NCBI GenBank assembly: GCA_945888705.1
Contig: CAMDAQ010000008.1
Coordinates: 1 to 40,491 of the forward strand
From: Singulisphaera sp. GP187
GTDB taxonomy: Bacteria; Planctomycetota; Phycisphaerae; Phycisphaerales; SM1A02
Direction: 5' to 3'
Length of the DNA: 40,491 nt
A program made the position numbers and the translations under genes. The notes beneath the pieces are model-generated. The model had not been told where the DNA came from. It saw nothing but the letters and a program-made list of their open reading frames with translations, and ran no database searches. This document shows, piece after piece, positions 25,682 to 34,204 of this stretch (position 1 is the first letter of the stretch; every line of letters begins with the position of its first letter).

Positions 25682-26338
25682 TCAGCCCGCTCCGCCGAGC
25701 ACGACCACCTCGACGCGACGGCTGCGCGCCTTGGTGCCGGCCGGCTTGTCCGGTCCCCACGAGCTGAGCTTGATGGCGTCCTTCGGCAGGCCCTTGGCGA
25801 TCAGGTACTCGCGCACCGCGTAGGCGCGCTCGAAGCCGAGGTGATAGTTGGTGGCGAAGCGATCCTTGGTGGCCTTGATCGGATCAGTGTCGGTGAAGCC
25901 GACGACGTCGAGCGATCGGCCCGCGTGCGACTCCTTGATGATCGTCACGATGCGGTCGAGGCTGCGCTTGCTGGCAACCTTGAGCGTGCTCTTGCCGCTG
26001 TCGAAGAGCACATCGCCCTCGATCACGACGTGGATGTCGTCACCGATCTTCTCGGCGCTCACGCCTTCGATGCCGTTGAACTCCTCGGCGGCACCCTCGC
26101 TCACCGGCGCCGCGGCGACGGGCGTGCGCGCGAGTTCGGCCGCTGCCTGCTCGGCCGTGCGTGCGCGCTGCTCGGCAGCGCGACGGGCTTCTTCGCTCTC
26201 TTCGAGCGCACGGCTGCGGTCATCGAGCTGCGCCTTCAGCGCATCGATCTCGGTGGTGCTGGCCTGCTTCTGCTGCCCTTCGCAGCCGACCATCGTCAGC
26301 AGCGACACGGCGATCCCGGTCATCATGAACTTCGTCAT
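25682..26338 (-). CDS. OmpA-like peptidoglycan-binding lipoprotein
   Basis: This 218-aa protein has an N-terminal signal with MVGC before Cys19, a near-lipobox, so it is a probable lipoprotein. A helical, coiled-coil-like region rich in Glu, Arg and Ala covers about 28-70. The OmpA C-terminal domain is at about 100-215, with VLFDSGKSTLKVASKRSLD, VVGFTDTDPI, NYHLGFERAYAVREYL and the closing RSRRVEVVV. This layout is Pal-like and tethers the outer membrane to peptidoglycan. The ATG at 26338 has a GAGGAG Shine-Dalgarno sequence; longer frames are excluded by it. Its neighbour mlaF/mlaD is convergent, and both concern the outer envelope. Confidence 0.88.
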   Translation of the reverse strand: MTKFMMTGIAVSLLTMVGCEGQQKQASTTEIDALKAQLDDRSRALEESEEARRAAEQRARTAEQAAAELARTPVAAAPVSEGAAEEFNGIEGVSAEKIGDDIHVVIEGDVLFDSGKSTLKVASKRSLDRIVTIIKESHAGRSLDVVGFTDTDPIKATKDRFATNYHLGFERAYAVREYLIAKGLPKDAIKLSSWGPDKPAGTKARSRRVEVVVLGGAG

Positions 26339-26420
26339 CCTTGACTCCTCTGGTGTGGACGGCACCACGCGGCGCCGGGGCATCCTGCCCGCGCGCATGG
26401 TAATCGCCTTGGATAACAGG

Positions 26421-27623
26421 TCAAGGACCTTCGACGATGCCCGGGAAGGCCACGCGCCCGAGGTCAACGAACCAAGGCCGGAAGTAGACGAGCAGCAGCA
26501 CCGCAGCGGCAAGGTACGGACCGTACGGCAGCTCGCGCCGGGTGCCGCGGCGGGCAGCCAGCGCAAGCAGAGCCATCGCCGCGAGCGCCACGAAGGGCGC
26601 GATGAAGAATCCCGCCAGCGGCACGATCCAACCGAAGGCAGCGCCAGCACAGCCCAGGATGTGGACGTCGCCGTAGCCCATGGCCTCGCGGCCGAAGGCC
26701 AGCGTGCCAGCGATGCGGATCGCCCAGATGATGCCGCCACCGACGAGGTACCCCATCATGCTCGCAGCCACGGGCTCGAGCCAGGGTGGCGTGGTGCCGA
26801 TCGATGCGCCGAGGAACGCGCCGATGAACGCGCCGAGCACTGCTGGCGCCAGCACGATGCAGGCGTGACCGAGCTCACGCACGGCCTCGCGCCGAGCATG
26901 CGGGTAGTCAGCGAAGAGTTCCCCCTCGGGCACGAACCGCTCGTAATCGTGGAAGCCCGGCCGCAGCACGCCGGCGCGCAGCAGCGTGGCCAGCTTGATC
27001 ACGCCGATCATGCCGCCGATCGCGGCGCCGGCCATCCACAGCGGTGCCGTCGGCAGCGGCGAGACCATCGTGCCTGGATGCGGCACCCAACCCTGGACCG
27101 CCGCGGCGGCGAACGAGACGACCGTCGAAAGCACTGGAATCGCCAGAGGGATCGTGAAGGTCCGAGCATCGATCATCGTGATCGCCACCAGGGCTCCGAT
27201 GCACCACGCCCACGACACGATCATCGGGAGCGCACGCCAGAACCCCTGCTGTGCGAACCAGCCAAGACCGGCCTCGCGCGCACGGTCCGCGGCGGTGCCG
27301 CCGAAGCACTGCCACCAGAGCGCCGCGAACAGCACGCCGACGACGAGTTCCACGACGAGGTACTGCGGCGAGATGCGGACCCCGCAGCCAGCGCAGCGGC
27401 CTCGCACGATGAACCAGCCCAGGACCGGCAGGTTCTGCCACCACGCCAGGCGAAGTCCGCACACGGGGCATCGGCTCGGCGGCGCAACGACGCTCATGCC
27501 TTCCGGCCAGCGCACCGCCACGACGTTGATGAAGCTGCCCGCGCACGCCCCCATGCAGAAGGCAAACACCGCACCGAGCGCGGCGAGGCCATGCACGAGG
27601 AGCCAGTCGGGCATCGAGTCCAT
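26421..27623 (-). CDS. Prepilin peptidase (type IV leader peptidase, A24 family)
   Basis: This 400-aa polytopic membrane protease has two CxxC pairs (Cys52/55, Cys77/80) in the cytoplasmic loop, the first catalytic Asp in MIDARTFTIP (Asp152) and the second in MGYGDVHILG (Asp319). It removes leader peptides from type IV pilin and type II secretion pseudopilins and N-methylates them; the methylase-associated region looks complete. The two Asp are about 167 residues apart, longer than usual because of an extra soluble-looking loop near 215-250 (HDYERFVPEGELFADYPHARREAV). It follows xseB by 8 bp, so it is probably co-transcribed with xseAB. Confidence 0.92.
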   Translation of the reverse strand: MDSMPDWLLVHGLAALGAVFAFCMGACAGSFINVVAVRWPEGMSVVAPPSRCPVCGLRLAWWQNLPVLGWFIVRGRCAGCGVRISPQYLVVELVVGVLFAALWWQCFGGTAADRAREAGLGWFAQQGFWRALPMIVSWAWCIGALVAITMIDARTFTIPLAIPVLSTVVSFAAAAVQGWVPHPGTMVSPLPTAPLWMAGAAIGGMIGVIKLATLLRAGVLRPGFHDYERFVPEGELFADYPHARREAVRELGHACIVLAPAVLGAFIGAFLGASIGTTPPWLEPVAASMMGYLVGGGIIWAIRIAGTLAFGREAMGYGDVHILGCAGAAFGWIVPLAGFFIAPFVALAAMALLALAARRGTRRELPYGPYLAAAVLLLVYFRPWFVDLGRVAFPGIVEGP

Positions 27624-27631
27624 GGGCAGGC

Positions 27632-27865
27632 TCAGCGATCCCCGGCCGAGAGGCGGCCGATCTCCTCGTCGGCCTCCTTGAGGAGCGCGCGGCAGTGCTT
27701 CACGAGCGCAGCACCGCGCCGATAGTCATCAAGGCTCTCCTTCAGTCCCGACGCACCGGACTCCATGCGCTCGACGAGCTGCTGCAACTGCTCCATGGCC
27801 TGCTCGAACGTGAGCGTGGCAAGATCGTCGGCGGCGGGTTCCTTGGCTGGCTTGGCTGGGCTCAT
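27632..27865 (-). CDS. xseB: Exodeoxyribonuclease VII small subunit
   Basis: This 77-aa protein has the XseB core LTFEQAMEQLQQLVERMESG followed by LDDYRRGAALVKHCRALLKEADEEI. The family is a short helical hairpin that assembles in several copies around XseA. An N-terminal AKPAKEPAADD lead is not conserved. The ATG overlaps the xseA stop by 4 bases (27862-27865), consistent with coupled production of the two subunits. Confidence 0.92.
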   Translation of the reverse strand: MSPAKPAKEPAADDLATLTFEQAMEQLQQLVERMESGASGLKESLDDYRRGAALVKHCRALLKEADEEIGRLSAGDR

Positions 27866-29319
27866 GTCGACTCCTTCTCTCGGCTGGTGACGGTACTGCT
27901 GATGCGGCCATCGGCCACGACGGTGGACAGTTCGGTTCCCGGCGGCGCGCGATCGATGGATCGCACCGGCTGGCCATCGGCACCGAGCGTGATCGAGTAG
28001 CCGCGTTCGAGGACGCGCGTCGGCGAGAGCGCAGCCAGCTGGCGCGCCACGAGATCCACGCGCGCGGCCGAGCGTTCGGCGCGACGGGCAGTCGCCTGCG
28101 CCAGACGGCGCGCGGCATCCTCGACGCGCGCGCGTGCCGCGGCCTGTCGCGCGCCCGGATCCAAGCGCGCCAAGCGAGCCTCGATCGCTGCCAACCTCTT
28201 CGCAAGCTCGCTCGCCGAACTCCGCGCAGCCAGTTGGGCACGTGCAGCAAGCCCATCGACCCGCGCCCGTGCCGGCACGATCGCCGCAGCCGGCGACTGC
28301 ATGACTGGGCGGCTGGTGAGGCGTTCAAGCGCCAGCGAGCAGGCATCGATCGCATCGCGCACCGCACGATCAAGGTCGGCGGCGCGTACGGCGAGTTCCT
28401 CGACGAGCGCAGCGCGATCGGCGAAGACGATGGCGGCGGCCAGCGACGGCGTGGCTGCGGTGCCATCGGCTGCGAGATCCGCGAGGCTGACATCGATCTG
28501 GTGACCGATGCCGGTGATGACGGGCAGTCGGCTGCGGACGATGGCTTCCACGATCGCCGACTCGTTGAAGGCCCAGAGGTCTTCCTTGCTGCCACCACCT
28601 CGCACGAGCAGGATGCAGTCGAAGGGCAGCGACGGCGATGCTGCATTGGCGCGCTCAATCGCGGCGGCGACCTCGGCAGCAGCGCGGTCCCCCTGCACCA
28701 GAGTTGGCACGAGCGTGAGCCTGCACGTGCGCCCGCGTTCCCGGTGCACGTTGAGGACATCCTGCAGGGCTGCGGCGCCTTCACTCGTGACGATGGCCAC
28801 GTGGCGCGGCACGCGCGGCCATGCTCGCTTGCGCTCGGCATTGAACCAGCCGCGCTCGCGGAAGAGCCGCTCGAGTTCGCGCTTTCGGGCATCGAGGTCG
28901 CCCTGGCCATCCGGCTCCATGGACTCGGCGATCACTTGCAGCTTGCCCTGCGGACCGTAGAAGTCGAGGCGCCCTCGCACGATGACGGCCAGCCCCTCGC
29001 GCGGCTCGAAGCCCACGCGCGAGAGTTCGCGCGCGAACATGACAAGACCGATCGTGGCCTCTTGCTCGCGGAGCGTCGCATACAGGTGCTGCGAGCGGCT
29101 CACCCGGCCGAGTTCGCCACGCACGGTGAACGACCCGGGAACACCCAGGCGCAGCGCTTCCTTGATGCGGGCTGCGAGTGCAGAGACCGTCATGGGCGGG
29201 ACGGCGGCCGCACGCGCATCGCTCGACGCGTCGTTGGTACTGCCCTGCTCCGGTCCAGCCGACTGCTGGCGAAAGAGCGCACCCTGCGCAAGACTGGGAT
29301 CGAAGGGCTTCCGTGCCAC
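27862..29319 (-). CDS. xseA: Exodeoxyribonuclease VII large subunit
   Basis: This 485-aa catalytic subunit has an N-terminal OB-fold (about 42-140: VSALAARIKEALRLG, GSFTVRGELGRVS, GRLDFYGPQGKLQVI). The catalytic core follows, with VAIVTSEGAAALQD, RGGGSKEDLWAFN (240-252), GIGHQID (270-276), and TAATPSLAA. A coiled-coil region covers about 310-430. The enzyme cuts single-stranded DNA from both ends into oligonucleotides, acting in mismatch and recombination pathways. The GTG start at 29319 has TACCAT 6 nt upstream and faces recG across 18 bp. The first 40 residues are poorly conserved. Confidence 0.95.
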   Translation of the reverse strand: MARKPFDPSLAQGALFRQQSAGPEQGSTNDASSDARAAAVPPMTVSALAARIKEALRLGVPGSFTVRGELGRVSRSQHLYATLREQEATIGLVMFARELSRVGFEPREGLAVIVRGRLDFYGPQGKLQVIAESMEPDGQGDLDARKRELERLFRERGWFNAERKRAWPRVPRHVAIVTSEGAAALQDVLNVHRERGRTCRLTLVPTLVQGDRAAAEVAAAIERANAASPSLPFDCILLVRGGGSKEDLWAFNESAIVEAIVRSRLPVITGIGHQIDVSLADLAADGTAATPSLAAAIVFADRAALVEELAVRAADLDRAVRDAIDACSLALERLTSRPVMQSPAAAIVPARARVDGLAARAQLAARSSASELAKRLAAIEARLARLDPGARQAAARARVEDAARRLAQATARRAERSAARVDLVARQLAALSPTRVLERGYSITLGADGQPVRSIDRAPPGTELSTVVADGRISSTVTSREKEST

Positions 29320-29340
29320 AGGGGTATGGTACGGACGATG
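29317..29340. promoter_or_regulatory. Overlapping divergent leaderless promoters xseA / recG
   Basis: Only 18 bp separate the two start codons. On the plus strand, TATGGT (29325-29330) lies 7 nt before the recG ATG at 29338. On the minus strand, TACCAT (29331-29326) lies 6 nt before the xseA GTG at 29319. The hexamers overlap by 5 bp, leaving no room for a Shine-Dalgarno sequence or leader on either side. Confidence 0.65.
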
Positions 29341-31446
29341 CCCTCAGGCGATGACGCCATCACGCTCCACTCCGGTGTCACCGCCCTGCCGGGTGTGGCG
29401 GAGCGCGTGGCCGCCAGCCTGCGATCGCTCGGGATCCGCACGGTGGCCGACCTCGTGCGCCACCTGCCGATTCGGTACGAGCAGGACCTTGGCGAGCAGA
29501 CTGCCGAACAAGCCCGGGCGAGCGCGCGCGAGGACGGCGTGGTCGGCGAGATGAGCGCCCGCGGCATGATCACGGCGGTCCGTCACATTCCCGGCCGACG
29601 GCCGCGCGTGGAAGCCACGCTCGAGGATGAGTCCGGCAGCGTGCGCTTGGTCTGGTTCAACGCGCCGTGGATCGCTCGCAGGCTGCGGCCCGGCCTGCGC
29701 GGCGTGGCGCAAGGCAAGGCGAAGAGCCGTGCCGGCTACGTCGAGATGAGCAATCCGCGATGGCGTGACGAGGCACCGAGCGAGGGCGACACGCCGATCG
29801 CCGGCCGGCTGCGCCCGGTGTACGCGGCGACCGAGGAGCTGTCGAGCCTGCGCATCGAATCGTTCCTCAAGGCTGCACTGCCCCATGCGTTGCCGCTGAT
29901 CGACGATCCCGTCCGCGCCGTGATCGTCGCGCGGCATGGACTTCCGCCGCTCGCTGATGCCTATCGCATGGTGCACCTGCCTGCCGACGCGGCCGAGGCC
30001 GAGCGCGGCCGGGCCCGCCTGGCCTTCGACGAACTGCTGCTGCTCCAGCTCGGGCTGGCGATGCGCCGGTGGCAGGCGCGCCACCAGGAGCGCGCCGTGT
30101 CCCTGCCACGCACCGAGGCGATCCACCAAGCCATCGTCGATCGCTTCCCGTTTGAGTTCACGCCGGACCAGATGGCCGTGTGCGACGAGATCGCCAACGA
30201 CCTTGCAGGCAGCGCGCCCATGAATCGACTGGTGCAGGGCGACGTCGGCTCAGGCAAGACAGCCGTGGCGCTCTATGCGGCGCTGCTGGCGATCGCGCAT
30301 GGGCACCAGGCCGCCATCGTGGCACCGACCGAGCTCCTCGCCGAACAGCACTTCCGCAACGTCGTCGCGCTCCTGCGCGACAGCCGCGTGCGCTTCCGCC
30401 TGGTCACGGGCTCGCTCGGAGCGCGCGAGCGCGCGGAAGCCAACGCCGCGCTGGCCGGGGGCCAGGTCGACCTCGCGATCGGCACGCACGCACTGCTGGG
30501 TGAAGGCGTTCAGTTCCGCAGTCTCGGGCTGGCCGTCATCGACGAACAGCATCGCTTCGGCGTCGAGCAGCGTGCGGCACTACGGGCCAAGGGTGACGGG
30601 CACATGCCGCACATGCTCGTCATGACGGCAACGCCGATCCCGCGCACGCTCTCGCTCACGCTCTTCGGTGACCTCGACGTGAGTTCGATCCGCGCGCTGC
30701 CGCCCGGCCGGCAACCCATCGCCACGCGCGTGATGCCGCGCTCGCGATCAGCCGAGGTCTACGCCTACGCGCGCACGCGCATCGATCGTGGCGAACAGGT
30801 CTACGTGGTGGTTCCCGCCGTCGAGGAGAGCGACCAGGGCCTGGTCGACGTCGCGAGCCATGCCGCTGCGCTCGAGGCCGGCCCATTCGCCGGTCTGGCG
30901 ATCGGCCAGATGCATGGCCGGCTCGCTCCTGCCGAACGCGATGCGGTGATGAGCGCCTTCAAGGATGGCCGAACGCAGGTCTTGGTGAGCACGGTCGTGA
31001 TCGAGGTGGGCGTGGATGTGCCCAACGCCACGGTCATGATCGTGGAGCACGCGGAGCGGTTCGGGCTGGCGCAGCTCCACCAGCTGCGTGGCCGGGTCGG
31101 ACGCGGCTCGAAGGCGAGCCTGTGCGTGCTCATCGGCGATCCCACCGCCGATGACGGCGAGCGGCGGCTCAAGGCCATGGCCGGCACCACCGACGGCTTC
31201 GCGATCGCCGAGGAAGACCTGAAGCTGCGAGGACCGGGCGAGTTCTTCGGCACGCGGCAAAGCGGGCTGCCGCCGCTGCGCGTGGCGGACCTCACGCGCG
31301 ACACGGCACTGCTCCTCGCGGCTCGCGACGAAGCCCAGCGCGCGATCGATGCCTCGCCCACGCTCGGCGATCCTGTGGATGCACGCCTGCGCCGCAAGCT
31401 CATGTCGACCTACGGCGATGCACTCGGTCTGGCCGACGTGGGCTAG
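29338..31446 (+). CDS. recG: ATP-dependent DNA helicase RecG
   Basis: This 702-aa helicase has the RecG wedge/OB domain in the N-terminal third (GVAERVAASLRSLGIRTVADLVRHLPIRYE; later GRLRPVYAATEELSS) and two RecA-like domains. Walker A is GDVGSGKT (301-308), the DEQH box IDEQHRFGVEQR (401-412), motif III MTATPIPRTLSL, and motif VI QLRGRVGRG. The C-terminal TRQSGLPPLRVADLTRD is the RecG signature. It reverses stalled forks and processes Holliday junctions. The start is ATG 29338, adjacent to TATGGT; the long frame starting at 28234 is antisense to xseA. Its neighbour xseA, encoded divergently, also acts in DNA repair. Confidence 0.96.
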   Translation: MPSGDDAITLHSGVTALPGVAERVAASLRSLGIRTVADLVRHLPIRYEQDLGEQTAEQARASAREDGVVGEMSARGMITAVRHIPGRRPRVEATLEDESGSVRLVWFNAPWIARRLRPGLRGVAQGKAKSRAGYVEMSNPRWRDEAPSEGDTPIAGRLRPVYAATEELSSLRIESFLKAALPHALPLIDDPVRAVIVARHGLPPLADAYRMVHLPADAAEAERGRARLAFDELLLLQLGLAMRRWQARHQERAVSLPRTEAIHQAIVDRFPFEFTPDQMAVCDEIANDLAGSAPMNRLVQGDVGSGKTAVALYAALLAIAHGHQAAIVAPTELLAEQHFRNVVALLRDSRVRFRLVTGSLGARERAEANAALAGGQVDLAIGTHALLGEGVQFRSLGLAVIDEQHRFGVEQRAALRAKGDGHMPHMLVMTATPIPRTLSLTLFGDLDVSSIRALPPGRQPIATRVMPRSRSAEVYAYARTRIDRGEQVYVVVPAVEESDQGLVDVASHAAALEAGPFAGLAIGQMHGRLAPAERDAVMSAFKDGRTQVLVSTVVIEVGVDVPNATVMIVEHAERFGLAQLHQLRGRVGRGSKASLCVLIGDPTADDGERRLKAMAGTTDGFAIAEEDLKLRGPGEFFGTRQSGLPPLRVADLTRDTALLLAARDEAQRAIDASPTLGDPVDARLRRKLMSTYGDALGLADVG

Positions 31447-31466
31447 ACGGCTACCATCCTTCCGCC

Positions 31467-32123
31467 GTGAACGCCCTCTCCATCACTGGTCTTGAACTCG
31501 CCCGGTCGGGCGGCTTCAGGCTCTCCGTTCCATCGCTCTCGCTTGCGCAAGGCGAGCAGGCCCTCCTGGTCGCGCCCTCGGGCGGCGGCAAGAGCACGCT
31601 CCTGCACCTGATCGCGGGGCTCGAGGATCCCGACGCCGGTTCGATCACGGTCGCCGACATGCCCATCAGTGCACTGCGCGGTGCAGCACGCGATGGGTTC
31701 CGGGGTGCATCGATCGGCATGGTCTTCCAGACCTTCAACCTGCTCCACGGCTTCTCGGCGATCGAGAACCTGATGGTCGCCATGATGTTCAGCTCGGTGC
31801 CTGCGGCCACGCACGATGCTCGTGCGCGCGCGCTGCTTGCGGAACTCGGCATCGATCGGCCCGAGCAGGCGGTCGAGACGATGAGCGTGGGCCAGCAGCA
31901 GCGCGTGGCGGTGGCGCGCGCGCTCGCTTGCCGGCCGACCTTGGTGCTCGCCGACGAGCCGACGGCGAGCCTGGATCCAGCGAACGCCGCGACGGCCATC
32001 GGGCTCCTGCAGCGGGCATGCCGCGATCACGGCGCCGCACTCCTGTGCACGAGCCATGATCCTTCGCTGCGCGCGCACTTCAGCCGCGTGATCGACCTTG
32101 GTACCGCGGAGGCAGCACGATGA
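31467..32123 (+). CDS. ABC transporter ATP-binding protein, LolD-like
   Basis: This 218-aa ATPase of the MacB/LolD group has Walker A APSGGGKS (36-43), Q-loop VFQTFNLLHGFSAIENL, Walker B LVLADE (159-164) and H-loop SHD. The signature is MSVGQ (139-143) in place of LSGGQ, a mild variant. It begins with GTG at 31467; TACCAT sits 9 nt before, 6 bp after the recG stop. It overlaps the FtsX-like permease gene by 4 bases (ATGA), so the two make one transporter. Such pairs drive extraction or mechanotransmission at the inner membrane rather than classic import. Confidence 0.9.
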   Translation: MNALSITGLELARSGGFRLSVPSLSLAQGEQALLVAPSGGGKSTLLHLIAGLEDPDAGSITVADMPISALRGAARDGFRGASIGMVFQTFNLLHGFSAIENLMVAMMFSSVPAATHDARARALLAELGIDRPEQAVETMSVGQQQRVAVARALACRPTLVLADEPTASLDPANAATAIGLLQRACRDHGAALLCTSHDPSLRAHFSRVIDLGTAEAAR

Positions 32124-33421
32124 CCGACTTCACGATCGTCCTGCGCAGCCTCTCGCTGCGCCGCTTCTCGACCACCGTGACCGTGACCATGGTCGCCGTC
32201 AGCGTGGCGCTCCTCCTCGTTCTGCTCGCCATGCGCGATGCGGGGCGTGCGGCGTTCCGGCGCGGTACCGGCAACGCGCACCTGCTCGTGAGCGCGGACA
32301 CCAGCCCACTCGTCGCCGTGCTCAACGGCATGTTCTACGCCAACGCGCCCTCGCAACCGATCGACTGGGCCGCGTACATGAAGATCCGCGAGGCGTTCCC
32401 ATGGTCGTGGACGATTCCCACGCAGCTGGGCGACAGCTTCCGAGGCTCGCCGGTGATGGCCACGAGCAAGGAGTTCTTCACGAGCTTCGAGCCGGTGCTC
32501 GGACAGCCGTGGTCCTTCGTCGCAGGCAAGGCGTTCGAGGCCCCGTACGAAGCTGTGGTCGGCGCCGAGGCGGCGCGCCTGCACGGACTCAGGGTCGGCT
32601 CCGAACTCGTGCTCGCCCATGGCGTCGGGACCGCCAGCGGCGAGGCTGCGCATGAGCATGAGGATCACCCGGTCGAAGTCGTGGGGATTCTCGCTCCCAC
32701 CGGCAGCGCGCACGACCGCGCGATCTTCACGAGCCTCGAGACTGGCTGGTGCGTGCACGCCGAGGAATCACGACTGAAGGAAGCCGGCGCCGCGAATCCC
32801 GGTGAGGACGACCACGGTCACCTGCACGTCGATCCGGAAGACCTGCGCGACAGCGAGAAGCTCATCACGGGCATCCTGCTCCGCGTGCCGACGCGCCCGG
32901 GCGAGCAGGTCAGCAGCGCGCTGCCAGTCGCTTTCGACCTCCTGCGCCGACAGTTCCCGTTCACGGTCGCACAGCCTGCTCAGCAGGTCGGGAGGCTCTT
33001 CGAGATCGTCAGTGGCGTCGACACGCTCTTCATCGCGATGGCCGTGGCGGTCATGGTCGCCGGCGCACTCAGCGTGATGCTGGCGCTCTACAACAGCATG
33101 GACTTGCGACGTCGACAAGTCGCGATCCTGCGCGTGCTCGGCGCGAGCCAGGGCCGGGTGTTCGGCCTCGTGCTCGCCGAGAGCGCCATCATCGGCCTGC
33201 TCGGCTCTGGGCTCGGCATCGCGCTGGCTGCCATCTTCGGCACGGTCGCCAGCGCCGAGCTGCAGCGCCGCGTGGGCTTGGTGATCGATCCGACGATGGA
33301 CCTGCGCACCATCGTGCTCTGCACGGCGGCCGCCACGTTCCTTGCCTGCGCGGCAGGCATCGTGCCGGCACTGCGCGCCTACCGCACGGCGGTCGTGCAG
33401 GGCCTTCGCCCACTGGGCTGA
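32120..33421 (+). CDS. FtsX/MacB-type ABC permease with His-rich loops
   Basis: This 433-aa permease has TM1 at about 17-37, a large periplasmic domain, and a three-TM FtsX block near the C terminus (SGVDTLFIAMAVAVMVAGALSVM, FGLVLAESAIIGLLGSGLGIAL, IVLCTAAATFLACAAGIVPAL). The periplasmic domain carries HEHEDH (178-183) and DDHGHLH (230-236), which look like metal-binding loops. It pairs with the preceding ATPase and precedes a DUF3299 gene by 15 bp. From memory, LolD/FtsX-type transporters next to DUF3299 recur in proteobacteria in metal-responsive clusters, so a role in metal or metalloprotein handling is inferred. Confidence 0.88.
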   Translation: MTDFTIVLRSLSLRRFSTTVTVTMVAVSVALLLVLLAMRDAGRAAFRRGTGNAHLLVSADTSPLVAVLNGMFYANAPSQPIDWAAYMKIREAFPWSWTIPTQLGDSFRGSPVMATSKEFFTSFEPVLGQPWSFVAGKAFEAPYEAVVGAEAARLHGLRVGSELVLAHGVGTASGEAAHEHEDHPVEVVGILAPTGSAHDRAIFTSLETGWCVHAEESRLKEAGAANPGEDDHGHLHVDPEDLRDSEKLITGILLRVPTRPGEQVSSALPVAFDLLRRQFPFTVAQPAQQVGRLFEIVSGVDTLFIAMAVAVMVAGALSVMLALYNSMDLRRRQVAILRVLGASQGRVFGLVLAESAIIGLLGSGLGIALAAIFGTVASAELQRRVGLVIDPTMDLRTIVLCTAAATFLACAAGIVPALRAYRTAVVQGLRPLG

Positions 33422-33436
33422 GCCGCGAGCCGTTCC

Positions 33437-34189
33437 ATGAAGCTCTTCTGGTCGCTGCTCGCTCTCCTCATCGCCGCCGGTGCGTGGATCCTCCTCGCGC
33501 CGGAGGGCGGCGATGCACCACCCGCGATGGATGCGGTCAATACGGTCGGCCGCTCAATCGACCTGCCCATGCGCGGCGGCTCGACGCCTGCAGCCCGTGA
33601 CGGGGCCAAGGAAGCCGAAGCCACCGTCGCGACAGGCGCCCCGGTGCGCGAGCCCGAGAAGGCGCCCGAAGGCGGACTTTCGGTCGGGCTCGATGCGCGC
33701 ATCGAGGATGCCATGGTCAAGGCCGGCATGCTGAAGCAGGAGGACGGCGAGATCGTCGCCGACGGCAACTTCATCATCCGCGGTTCGGGCACCAAGGATG
33801 CTCCGTACGAAGTCTCGTGGGACCTTCTCCAGAGCAGCTCGAACACCTACGTGCCGCGGCTGAGCGAGAAGATCATCCCGCAGCGCATCGCGATGCTGCA
33901 TGGCAAGTGGGTGACGATCGCGGGGTACATCGCCTTCCCGATCGTCTCGACGGAGTCGGATGAGCTCCTGGCCATGCTGAACCAGTGGGATGGCTGCTGC
34001 ATCGGCGTGCCGCCATCGCCCTACGACGCGGTCGAGGTCAAGCTCGCGGCGCCCGTCGAGGTCGGCCTCAAGCACCAGATCAGGTTTGCCTCGATCACCG
34101 GCATCTTCCGCGTGCAGCCGTACGTGATGGAGCGCTGGCTCGTCGGCCTCTACCTGATGGATGAGGCCACGCTCTCGCAGGACATGTGA
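33437..34189 (+). CDS. DUF3299 family exported protein
   Basis: This 250-aa protein has an N-terminal hydrophobic segment (MKLFWSLLALLIAAGAWILLA), probably a signal anchor. A variable Ala/Glu/Pro linker runs to about 115. The DUF3299 domain follows: ALHGKWVTIAGYIAFPI-like strand, LNQWDGCCIGVPPSPYDAVEVKL, and ITGIFRVQP. The CC and adjacent Gly-Val-Pro-Pro block matches the conserved core of the family, whose function is unknown. It is the third gene of the ABC/FtsX set and is followed 15 bp later by the M14-type pair, so all could be one transcript. The His-rich permease suggests a metal-related role, which is inference. Confidence 0.8.
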   Translation: MKLFWSLLALLIAAGAWILLAPEGGDAPPAMDAVNTVGRSIDLPMRGGSTPAARDGAKEAEATVATGAPVREPEKAPEGGLSVGLDARIEDAMVKAGMLKQEDGEIVADGNFIIRGSGTKDAPYEVSWDLLQSSSNTYVPRLSEKIIPQRIAMLHGKWVTIAGYIAFPIVSTESDELLAMLNQWDGCCIGVPPSPYDAVEVKLAAPVEVGLKHQIRFASITGIFRVQPYVMERWLVGLYLMDEATLSQDM

Positions 34190-34204
34190 AGCAGAGGATT
34201 CCCC

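Noticed and set aside
28234-29337. 5' extension of recG giving a 1070-aa protein
   Set aside because: The first 368 codons are antisense to xseA. RecG family similarity begins at the ATG at 29338, which has a promoter-like hexamer directly before it.
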